Origin: an uncultured Micrococcales bacterium
Lineage (GTDB): Bacteria > Actinomycetota > Actinomycetes > Actinomycetales > Microbacteriaceae
Direction: 5' to 3'
Length of the DNA stretch: 5,451 nucleotides
Assembly (NCBI GenBank): GCA_903927775.1
Contig: CAIYOE010000041.1
Location: forward strand, 1 to 5,451
Shown here: one piece after another, positions 1 to 4,478 of the stretch
Layout of the letters: each line of letters starts with the position of its first letter
Numbering within the stretch: position 1 is the stretch's first letter
The notes under the pieces: generated by a model
Seen by the model: only the letters and a program-made list of their open reading frames with translations
Told to the model about the DNA's origin: nothing
The model's database searches: none
Made by a program: the position numbers and the translations under genes

Positions 1-11
1 AGCTGTTGAAT

Positions 12-20
12 TGTGGATAA
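12..20 (-). promoter_or_regulatory. DnaA box, perfect
   Basis: TGTGGATAA on plus reads TTATCCACA on minus, an exact match to the classical DnaA-box consensus. It is the first box of the left cluster and has the same orientation as dnaA. Confidence 0.8.
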
Positions 21-45
21 CTACTTTTAGCCCTTACGGGAGTAG
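21..45. repeat. Bulged hairpin next to DnaA box
   Basis: CTACT (21-25) pairs with AGTAG (41-45), and CCC (31-33) pairs with GGG (38-40) around a TTAC loop. This leaves a one-sided bulge at 26-30. It lies directly beside the first DnaA box. The role is unknown and it may be chance. Confidence 0.35.
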
Positions 46-50
46 ATAAC

Positions 51-62
51 TACATCGATGTA
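51..62. repeat. 12-bp perfect palindrome in oriC region
   Basis: TACATCGATGTA is self-complementary over all 12 bases and is centred on ATCGAT. It lies between the first and second DnaA boxes. It could be a binding site for a dimeric protein acting at the origin, but no known site is matched. Confidence 0.45.
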
Positions 63-77
63 ACTTGTATACACAGT

Positions 78-86
78 TGTGGATAA
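78..86 (-). promoter_or_regulatory. DnaA box, perfect (tandem pair, first)
   Basis: TGTGGATAA. It forms a tandem pair with the box at 90-98, with starts 12 bp apart, close to one helical turn. Such phasing would place two DnaA monomers on nearly the same DNA face. Confidence 0.8.
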
Positions 87-89
87 ATC

Positions 90-98
90 TGTGGATAA
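90..98 (-). promoter_or_regulatory. DnaA box, perfect (tandem pair, second)
   Basis: TGTGGATAA, same orientation as the box at 78-86 and separated from it by three bases. It is an exact consensus match when read on the minus strand. Confidence 0.8.
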
Positions 99-169
99 GT
101 CTTGAGGCTGTTAGTTGGCTATTTTTTGTTCACCAGCCGGTTGCCAAGTAGTCAGCAGTTTTACTTGGG

Positions 170-178
170 TTATCAACA
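170..178 (+). promoter_or_regulatory. DnaA box, one mismatch
   Basis: TTATCAACA differs from TTATCCACA at one central base and points opposite to the three perfect boxes. It lies 57 bp from the dnaA stop codon. Moderate support. Confidence 0.45.
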
Positions 179-234
179 GGTTTCAACATAGTTATGGACA
201 GGCATTTTTCGCCAAAAAACTACTGAAATCAGAT

Positions 235-1650
235 TTAGGAGCGCTGGCTGCTCTTGATGCGGCCGAGGATCTCTGTTACGTGACCATAAACCTCGCGTTT
301 ACGACCCATGTCCTCTTTGATTTTGTTGCAGGCATAAAGAACAGTGCTGAGATCGCGGCCACCAAAAAGGGCGCCAATCTTAGGCAAAGACAAGTTGGTC
401 TGGTCTCGGCAAAGGTACATGGCAATCTGTCTTGCCTGAGCGATTGCCTGGATGCGAGACCCACCGGATAGGTCATCGACGCTAATGCGATAGAAAGACG
501 CAACAACGTTCATGATTTCGGCTGGAGTTGTGTTGCTGGTTTCACCCACCGGAACAATGTCCCGCAGAACTGTTTGAACCAGCTGCATGGTGATTGGTTG
601 GTGGTTCAAGTTGGCGAACGCCATGACTCGAATCAGGGAGCCTTCTAGGTCTCGAATGTTAGATGAGACGCGCTCCGCCATGTAGGGCAGGATGTCGTCT
701 GGTACACGAATCTTTTCGTTGCTCGCTTTTTTACGAAGAATGGCGATTCGGGTTTCAAGCTCAGGGGCCTGGATGTCTGTGGTTAGACCCCAGTTAAAGC
801 GGGTGATCATTCGTTCTTCAAAGCCTTGCATGTCCTGCGGTGGCTTGTCACTGGTTAGAACGATCTGCTTGTTGTTGTTGTAGAGACTGTTAAAGGTGTG
901 GAAGAACGCCTCTTGGGTTTGTTCCTTGCCCTGTAGGAACTGGATGTCATCGATGAGAAGAATGTCGATGTCTCGGTAAGCAGCCTGAAATTCAGCGTTC
1001 TTATTGTTCTGAATCGCATTGATGAATTCGTTCGTGAATTCCTCGCTGGATACATAGCGAACTTTTCTTTTGGGATTTAGCGCTAGGGAATAGTGGCCGA
1101 TGGCGTGCAGCAGGTGGGTTTTACCCAAACCAGAAGCACCGTAAATGAAGAGTGGGTTGTAGCTCTTTGCAGGGTCTTCTGCTACAGCGAAAGAAGCCGC
1201 ATGGGCAAACCTGTTGGAACCACCGATAACAAAAGTGTCGAAAGTGTACTTTGGGTTCAGCCTGGTCTCGTTGTTTCGTGCCACCGGAACCGAGCTCAGG
1301 TACGTTGGTACCTCTACCGGCTCGGGCGAGACTGTAACTGAACTAGTTGGGGCGCTGAGAGTATCGCCAATTACTCCCTCTAGGTCTGAGTTGATCTTGA
1401 GATTCAGACGAACGGCCCCTCCAAAGGCGGCGTTTTCGGCCATCACTTCGTTGATGATTCCCATCATCCGCTGCTCGATCATTCCCTTGGTTATTTCATT
1501 GGGAACTTCGGCAAAAAGGGTTTCTCCAAGCACAGCCACCGGTTCGATCAAACTCAGAAAACCTAGGGCCTGCTTGCTAACTCTCTCATCGGAGCTCAGC
1601 TTGGAAAGAATAGAGTGCCAGAGCGTTGCAACAACGTCTTCGTCGCTCAT
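235..1650 (-). CDS. dnaA: Chromosomal replication initiator DnaA
   Basis: DnaA is the AAA+ initiator that binds DnaA boxes, melts oriC and loads the helicase. I chose the ATG at 1650 (471 residues) because AAAGGGG lies five bases upstream. An in-frame GTG at 1668 would add six residues but has no good Shine-Dalgarno. Domain I covers about 1-75, and a short domain II linker about 95-127. The AAA+ core has Walker A GASGLGKT (171-178), Walker B LLIDDIQ (231-237), a sensor 1 TSD near 266-268, the RFNWGL Arg-finger box (284-289) and sensor 2 in SSNIRDLEG (329-337). Domain IV carries ARQIAMYL (406-413) and the recognition helix FGGRDLSTVLYA. The family signature there is normally GRDHTTV, so the base-reading His and Thr are replaced by Leu and Ser. 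The gene is transcribed away from rpmH, the usual divergent arrangement. The boxes upstream suggest autoregulation. Identity is certain. Confidence 0.98.
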   Translation of the reverse strand: MSDEDVVATLWHSILSKLSSDERVSKQALGFLSLIEPVAVLGETLFAEVPNEITKGMIEQRMMGIINEVMAENAAFGGAVRLNLKINSDLEGVIGDTLSAPTSSVTVSPEPVEVPTYLSSVPVARNNETRLNPKYTFDTFVIGGSNRFAHAASFAVAEDPAKSYNPLFIYGASGLGKTHLLHAIGHYSLALNPKRKVRYVSSEEFTNEFINAIQNNKNAEFQAAYRDIDILLIDDIQFLQGKEQTQEAFFHTFNSLYNNNKQIVLTSDKPPQDMQGFEERMITRFNWGLTTDIQAPELETRIAILRKKASNEKIRVPDDILPYMAERVSSNIRDLEGSLIRVMAFANLNHQPITMQLVQTVLRDIVPVGETSNTTPAEIMNVVASFYRISVDDLSGGSRIQAIAQARQIAMYLCRDQTNLSLPKIGALFGGRDLSTVLYACNKIKEDMGRKREVYGHVTEILGRIKSSQRS

Positions 1651-1728
1651 GTTCACCCCTTTGCTCACCTGATTTGGCGCTGTCGTTATGTTCTGTGTTT
1701 ACCTCGATGAAGCCACAACTCCAAGTAG

Positions 1729-1737
1729 TTTTCCACA
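1729..1737 (+). promoter_or_regulatory. DnaA box, one mismatch (upstream of dnaA)
   Basis: TTTTCCACA differs from TTATCCACA at one base. It is the box of the upstream cluster nearest to the dnaA start, so it is the best placed to affect the dnaA promoter. Confidence 0.45.
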
Positions 1738-1749
1738 GGCTATTTGCAC

Positions 1750-1758
1750 TTATCCACC
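1750..1758 (+). promoter_or_regulatory. DnaA box, one mismatch at last base
   Basis: TTATCCACC matches the consensus except for the last base. It faces the perfect box at 1761-1769 with a two-base gap, giving an inverted pair. Confidence 0.5.
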
Positions 1759-1760
1759 AA

Positions 1761-1769
1761 TGTGGATAA
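1761..1769 (-). promoter_or_regulatory. DnaA box, perfect (upstream of dnaA)
   Basis: TGTGGATAA, exact consensus on the minus strand. It starts 11 bp from the next perfect box at 1772, about one helical turn. It lies about 110 bp upstream of the dnaA ATG. Confidence 0.8.
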
Positions 1770-1771
1770 CT

Positions 1772-1780
1772 TGTGGATAA
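1772..1780 (-). promoter_or_regulatory. DnaA box, perfect (upstream of dnaA)
   Basis: TGTGGATAA, exact consensus on the minus strand. It is the second member of the helically phased pair with 1761-1769. Together these boxes are the likely site of DnaA autoregulation or an auxiliary origin part. Confidence 0.8.
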
Positions 1781-1863
1781 CTTTGCGTTCGGGTTATCGA
1801 AACCTCACCAAAAGCGCCGAGAACAAGATTCAACCGAAAATGCTGAAACTAAGCAAATTGACA

Positions 1864-1887
1864 CAGCGTGTCGTTGCCTCAACGCTG
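1864..1887. repeat. Inverted repeat with nested alternative hairpin
   Basis: CAGCGT (1864-1869) and ACGCTG (1882-1887) form a perfect 6-bp inverted repeat with a 12-base spacer. Inside it CGTTG (1872-1876) and CAACG (1880-1884) can form a competing stem around CCT. The function is unknown. It could be a dimer binding site or a chance structure. Confidence 0.35.
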
Positions 1888-1896
1888 GGGTTTTGT

Positions 1897-1913
1897 GTGG
1901 AAGGATTTTCCAC
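1897..1913. repeat. Perfect 6-bp hairpin built from DnaA-box-like cores
   Basis: GTGGAA (1897-1902) and TTCCAC (1908-1913) pair perfectly around a five-base loop, and TTTT follows at 1914-1917. Each arm resembles the GTGGA/TCCAC core of a DnaA box, but each full 9-mer has two mismatches. It could be a degenerate facing box pair or a weak plus-strand terminator. Neither is established. Confidence 0.4.
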
Positions 1914-1938
1914 TTTTAGCCTGGTTTTGGAATCAGAC

Positions 1939-1967
1939 TTGACCCCACAGCAATAAAGTCGTATTTT
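1939..1967 (+). promoter_or_regulatory. Candidate rpmH promoter
   Basis: TTGACC (1939-1944) and TATTTT (1962-1967) are separated by exactly 17 bases, a sigma70-like arrangement pointing at rpmH. Transcription would start near 1974, giving a leader of about 120 bases. The motif match is good but transcription is inferred. The same promoter probably also serves rnpA, yidD and yidC. Confidence 0.5.
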
Positions 1968-2092
1968 TAATAGGTTGCTCGGCCTAGAGGTTGGTCGGGA
2001 TTTTACTTTTGAAGCTGGATTACTTTGCGGAGCAAGGACCAGTGTCAACTCAACTTATGTGAACCTCACACCTGCCCTTGGAGTGATCACCA

Positions 2093-2230
2093 ATGACTAA
2101 GCGTACTTTTCAGCCGAACAACCGCCGTCGCGCAAAGACTCACGGTTTCCGTCTTCGTATGAAGACCCGTGCCGGCCGCGCAATCCTTTCGGCACGTCGC
2201 CGTAAGGGACGCACCGAGCTTTCGGCGTAA
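2093..2230 (+). CDS. rpmH: 50S ribosomal protein L34
   Basis: L34 is a small, very basic structural protein of the large ribosomal subunit. The 45-residue product begins [15 protein letters not shown] and continues with [16 protein letters not shown] and a C-terminal [11 protein letters not shown]. This is the full family pattern at typical length. The ATG at 2093 is preceded by GGAG (2080-2083) with nine bases between, a good Shine-Dalgarno. It is the first gene after the divergent region and heads the conserved rpmH-rnpA-yidD-yidC cluster. It is too short to appear among longer ORFs but is unmistakable. Arg and Lys codons are mostly cgt, cgc and aag, consistent with a highly expressed gene. 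Confidence 0.98.
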   Translation: MTKRTFQPNNRRRAKTHGFRLRMKTRAGRAILSARRRKGRTELSA

Positions 2231-2252
2231 CCTAGCCAGCCAAACCTAGCCA
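2231..2252 (+). repeat. CCTAGCCA direct repeat in rpmH-rnpA gap, no Shine-Dalgarno
   Basis: The 22-base gap holds CCTAGCCA twice, at 2231-2238 and 2245-2252, with the second copy abutting the rnpA ATG. No purine-rich ribosome-binding site is present. The second copy contains an in-frame TAG, so rnpA cannot start further upstream. Confidence 0.6.
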
Positions 2253-2600
2253 ATGCTGGCGAAAGAAGCTCGTCTGCGAAGTGCAGATGATTTTCGTTCG
2301 ACAATGCGCAGCGGCCGCAAGGTTTCCTCGGCAAATCTAGTCGTCTATCTAAAGCGGGTCCCGGGCACAGCCCAGGCCCGCTTTGGCTTTGTAGTTGCAA
2401 AGAAAGTAGGAAACGCGGTGACCAGGAACTTGGTTAAGCGGCGACTCAGGAATCTGGCCAGGAACCAAACGGCATCCGCTGCTAGAGGTTTGGATGTAGT
2501 GGTTAGGGCCCTCCCCGGAAGTCCCAACCTAACTTGGGAGGAACTAAGTCAAGAGTTCATTGCTTCGCTTGCCAAAGGTCTCGCAAAGGAACTCGAATGA
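2253..2600 (+). CDS. rnpA: Ribonuclease P protein component
   Basis: RnpA is the basic protein subunit that, with RNase P RNA, removes the 5' leader of pre-tRNAs. At 115 residues it is of normal length. It shows the family pattern: RLRSADDFRSTMRSGRK near the start, ARFGFVVAKKVGNAVTRN (42-59) and VKRRLR (61-66). The usual RNR motif reads RNL here (R58-N59-L60); that third position varies among Actinobacteria, so activity is not in doubt. An in-frame TAG lies two codons upstream of the ATG at 2253, which fixes the start although no Shine-Dalgarno is visible. Translation may depend on ribosomes arriving from rpmH, 22 bases upstream. Its stop overlaps the yidD start as ATGA. Confidence 0.96.
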   Translation: MLAKEARLRSADDFRSTMRSGRKVSSANLVVYLKRVPGTAQARFGFVVAKKVGNAVTRNLVKRRLRNLARNQTASAARGLDVVVRALPGSPNLTWEELSQEFIASLAKGLAKELE

Positions 2601-2917
2601 TCGAAGTATTTGCTTGGATCTGGCTGATTCCAAGAAACGTTTTAATCGCACTTTTGATTGCTTACCGAAAGTTAATCTCGCCGCTCTACGGTGAGGTGTG
2701 CCGGTACTACCCCAGTTGCTCTTCTTATGGATTGCAGCAGGTGCAACAAAGAGGCGTTATTTTAGGAATAGTTTTATCGACCTGGCGGGTACTCAGATGT
2801 AACCCCTGGTCGGCTGGTGGAGTCGATGAAGTCTTGGCCAGCAATCAGAGTTTTGGTGTAACAAAATACGGTTTTGTTGCTCCCGGTAGTTTCACTGCAC
2901 GAAAGGTAAGCAAATAA
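2597..2917 (+). CDS. yidD: Membrane protein insertion efficiency factor YidD
   Basis: YidD is a small membrane-associated protein that helps YidC and Sec insert inner-membrane proteins. The 106-residue product has a hydrophobic/amphipathic N-terminus (about 3-24). The family core follows: RKLISPLYG (24-32), CRYYPSCSSYG (35-45), a Gly-rich helix, then RVLRCNPWSAGGVDEV (64-79). The three conserved Cys are at 35, 41 and 68. About 27 residues after the core form an unremarkable tail ending in basic residues. The start at 2597 overlaps the rnpA stop (ATGA) and has AAGGA (2586-2590) six bases upstream. A longer in-frame start at 2534 inside rnpA is unlikely. The stop overlaps the yidC ATG by one base (TAATG), which points to translational coupling with its partner. 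Confidence 0.95.
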   Translation: MIEVFAWIWLIPRNVLIALLIAYRKLISPLYGEVCRYYPSCSSYGLQQVQQRGVILGIVLSTWRVLRCNPWSAGGVDEVLASNQSFGVTKYGFVAPGSFTARKVSK

Positions 2918-3855
2918 TGGACTTCCTCTGGCCAATCAAATGGGTTATCGAACTGATCCTGGTTAGTTTCCACACACTATTCACCTGGATGGGCATGGGC
3001 CCAGCTCAGGGAATCACCTGGGTACTTGCAATTACCGGACTGGTAATCGTAGTTCGGGCCGCGATGATCCCACTGTTTGTTCGCCAGATTGTGAGCCAGC
3101 GCAACATGTTGGTGGTTCAGCCTGAACTGCAGAAATTGCAGAAGAAGTACAAGGGTAAGACCGACCCAGATTCTCGCCAGGCATTTGCCAAAGAGCAGAT
3201 GGACCTATACAAGAAGTACAGCGCCAACCCGCTTAGTAGTTGCCTTCCGCTTTTGGTACAGATGCCAATCTTCTTCAGCTTGTTCTCGGTCCTCAGTGAG
3301 TCCCAGAAGGGCAAGGCGGGTGTTGGTCTTCTTGGTAAGGACCTTGCAGTGGCCTTTGCGGATTCAAGTATCTTTGGTGCCCACCTAAAGGACACCTTTA
3401 TGACACCGGGTGCAAGTTTGACCGTGAAGGTACTTGCCGCAACCATGATCATTCTGATGACCGCATCGCAGTTCATCACCCAACGTCAGATTCTGGCTAA
3501 GAACCAGAACCCAGCCGCCATGACCAGTCAGTATGCGCAAACCCAGAAAATCATGCTTTATGTCTTTCCAATTATTTTTGCTATCTCGGGTGTAGCTTTC
3601 CCGCTGGGCGTTATGACCTATTGGTTGGTTTCGAACTTCTGGACAATGGCGCAGCAATTCGTGGTTATTCGCAATATGCCAACACCGGGGTCCGAGGCAC
3701 ACAAGGCGCGTGAGGCTAGGTTGGCAAAGAAGGGCAAGTCCACCGCCCCCAAGGCAATCGTGACCTCCGAAGGCGAAGTTCCTGCGGTCGAGCCTGTAAA
3801 GACCCAGCGTGCACAGCCGGTTTCGAAGACTCGCGCTAAGAAAAACGTAAAGTAA
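2917..3855 (+). CDS. yidC: Membrane protein insertase YidC
   Basis: YidC/Oxa1-family insertase places proteins into the cytoplasmic membrane, alone or with SecYEG. The 312-residue product has the Gram-positive layout with no large periplasmic domain. An N-terminal hydrophobic segment (about 8-27) lacks a lipobox. Segments near 30-57, 105-125, 168-188 and 210-250 follow. R47 in LVIVVRAAMIPL fits the conserved groove arginine. The cytoplasmic hairpin (58-104) is rich in Gln and Lys, and NPLSSCLPLLVQMPIF (104-119) is the family hallmark. The C-terminal tail from 258 is basic (KAREARLAKKGK, TRAKKNVK), a feature often linked to ribosome contact. The start overlaps the yidD stop, with AAAGG (2902-2906) upstream. 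The 39-base gap before jag is the longest in the plus-strand cluster. Confidence 0.97.
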   Translation: MDFLWPIKWVIELILVSFHTLFTWMGMGPAQGITWVLAITGLVIVVRAAMIPLFVRQIVSQRNMLVVQPELQKLQKKYKGKTDPDSRQAFAKEQMDLYKKYSANPLSSCLPLLVQMPIFFSLFSVLSESQKGKAGVGLLGKDLAVAFADSSIFGAHLKDTFMTPGASLTVKVLAATMIILMTASQFITQRQILAKNQNPAAMTSQYAQTQKIMLYVFPIIFAISGVAFPLGVMTYWLVSNFWTMAQQFVVIRNMPTPGSEAHKAREARLAKKGKSTAPKAIVTSEGEVPAVEPVKTQRAQPVSKTRAKKNVK

Positions 3856-3894
3856 GCAATCATCAGACTTTGTGTCTAAGAACAGGATTTGATT

Positions 3895-4455
3895 ATGAGT
3901 GAAGAACTAGAAACCACTGTTGTTGAGCAGGACATTGACTCGGCCGAGCCGGATTCGGCGGAACTGGACTCCGGCGAGCCAGAGCCAAGCAGCTCACTGA
4001 AGGCTCTAGAAGAAGAGGGCGACATCGCCGCTGACTACATCGAAGAGCTTCTAGACATTTTTGACCTGGATGGAGACATCGACATCGATGTTCGTCAGGG
4101 ACGTGCCTACCTAGCGGTCACCAGTGATCAGAGCACCAACCTACGCCTTTTGTCCAACCCAGACACCGTTGAGGCTCTTCAGGAACTTACCCGCCTTGCA
4201 GTGCAAACCAAGACTGGTAACTACAGCCGTTTGATTCTTGACATCGGGGGATCGCGAGACGCAAAGATCGATGCGCTTTCGAAAATCGTCGAGCGCGCCA
4301 TATCGAAGGCGCAGGAGTCCGGTAAAGACGTGCCTCTGAAGCCAATGTCCTCGTACGAGCGCAAGCTAGCGCACGACATCATCGCTGATGCAGGTCTTGT
4401 CTCTGAGTCCGAGGGCGAAGGCAAAGACCGACACATCGTCATCAAACACTCCTAA
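3895..4455 (+). CDS. jag: KH-R3H RNA-binding protein, Jag/SpoIIIJ-associated family
   Basis: Jag (KhpB) family proteins bind single-stranded RNA and are encoded next to yidC in many bacteria. I chose the ATG at 3895 (186 residues) because AGGA (3884-3887) lies seven bases upstream; a TTG at 3889 is too close to it. The N-terminus is acidic, with three DSxEx repeats (15-29). No Jag_N domain is present, as usual in Actinobacteria. The KH-like region spans about 45-120, including ALQELTRLAV (94-103) and SRLILDIGG (111-119). R3H follows, with SYERKLAHDII (153-163) holding the R156-x3-H160 motif and ending RHIVIKHS. The KH GxxG loop, expected near 86-89, reads LSNP, so both glycines are missing. 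RNA binding may therefore rest mainly on R3H. The stop codon abuts the parS site. Confidence 0.93.
   Translation: MSEELETTVVEQDIDSAEPDSAELDSGEPEPSSSLKALEEEGDIAADYIEELLDIFDLDGDIDIDVRQGRAYLAVTSDQSTNLRLLSNPDTVEALQELTRLAVQTKTGNYSRLILDIGGSRDAKIDALSKIVERAISKAQESGKDVPLKPMSSYERKLAHDIIADAGLVSESEGEGKDRHIVIKHS
3937..3981 (+). repeat. Three imperfect 15-base repeats in jag (DSAEP/DSAEL/DSGEP)
   Basis: Three adjacent 15-base units at 3937, 3952 and 3967 encode DSAEP, DSAEL and DSGEP within the acidic N-terminal tail of Jag. Their synonymous differences show this is an old or slowly drifting duplication. Tail length may vary between strains. Confidence 0.7.
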
Positions 4456-4478
4456 TGTTTCACGTGAAACATGTCTGA
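4455..4478 (+). other. Possible 7-codon coupling ORF across parS (MFHVKHV)
   Basis: The jag stop and an ATG overlap by one base (TAATG). Reading from that ATG gives MFHVKHV and a TGA at 4476-4478, three bases past the rsmG ATG. Ribosomes finishing jag could restart here and then stop next to the rsmG start. This is inference; the frame is largely a by-product of the parS sequence. Confidence 0.25.
4456..4471. promoter_or_regulatory. parS: parS centromere site, perfect
   Basis: TGTTTCACGTGAAACA is a perfect 16-base palindrome and an exact match to the bacterial parS consensus bound by ParB. It fills the whole gap between the jag stop (4453-4455) and the rsmG ATG (4471-4473), sharing its last base with that ATG. 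ParB would load here and spread to form the partition complex near the origin. The site lies 866 bp from the second parS at the parA start. Confidence 0.96.

Larger units (their letters stand above)
1..234. other. oriC: Probable oriC segment (dnaA 3' flank) with DnaA-box cluster
   Basis: This non-coding stretch lies behind the 3' end of dnaA. It holds three perfect DnaA boxes (TGTGGATAA at 12-20, 78-86 and 90-98, i.e. TTATCCACA on the minus strand), a one-mismatch box in the opposite orientation (TTATCAACA, 170-178) and a two-mismatch candidate (AGTAGATAA, 41-49). It also carries palindromes and short T/A runs near 121-127 and 205-219. In most Actinobacteria oriC sits between dnaA and dnaN, and dnaN would be expected beyond position 1. 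The origin is therefore probably cut by the window edge. Calling it oriC is inference from box density and synteny; no unwinding element can be assigned with confidence. Confidence 0.75.
1651..2092. other. Divergent dnaA/rpmH intergenic regulatory region
   Basis: About 440 bases with no convincing gene. The dnaA-proximal part has two perfect and two one-mismatch DnaA boxes between 1729 and 1780. The middle has two short inverted repeats (1864-1887 and 1897-1913). The rpmH-proximal part has a sigma70-like promoter (1939-1967) and a leader of roughly 120 bases. A dnaA promoter on the minus strand is expected around 1680-1730, but I see only weak -10-like hexamers there (for example CATAAC and GTAAAC read on minus), so none is called. 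Open frames that cross this stretch lack a ribosome-binding site and run through the DnaA boxes. Confidence 0.7.

Noticed and set aside
67..75. GTATACACA as a further DnaA box
   Set aside because: Two mismatches to TTATCCACA, one in the core; it overlaps the TGTATACA palindrome.
205..219. TTTTT-CGCC-AAAAA inverted repeat near the dnaA stop, as a terminator
   Set aside because: The stem is A/T only and there is no GC stem followed by a U tract on the minus strand. It is more likely just an A/T-rich patch.
115..471. 118-residue open frame on plus across the dnaA 3' end
   Set aside because: Two thirds of it is antisense to DnaA codons. The rest reads through the origin region, and it has no family resemblance.
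1214..1672. 152-residue open frame on plus antisense to dnaA
   Set aside because: It lies entirely opposite well-conserved DnaA sequence, and its composition looks like a reverse-frame shadow.
1858..1863. TTGACA, a perfect -35 hexamer
   Set aside because: No acceptable -10 hexamer lies 16-18 bases downstream (the sequence there is AACGCT-like). The promoter at 1939-1967 is better.
1744..1956. 70-residue open frame on plus in the dnaA/rpmH intergenic region
   Set aside because: It starts within the DnaA-box cluster, has no ribosome-binding site, and passes through the boxes and the hairpins.
1830..2048. 72-residue open frame on minus in the same intergenic region
   Set aside because: It overlaps the rpmH promoter and leader, and has no convincing start site or recognisable product.
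2140..2400. 86-residue open frame on minus opposite rpmH and rnpA
   Set aside because: It is a shadow of two certain genes; its Arg/Pro-rich translation is typical of a wrong frame.
3865..3877. AGAC-TTTGT-GTCT hairpin in the yidC-jag gap as a terminator
   Set aside because: The stem is only four base pairs and no U tract follows.
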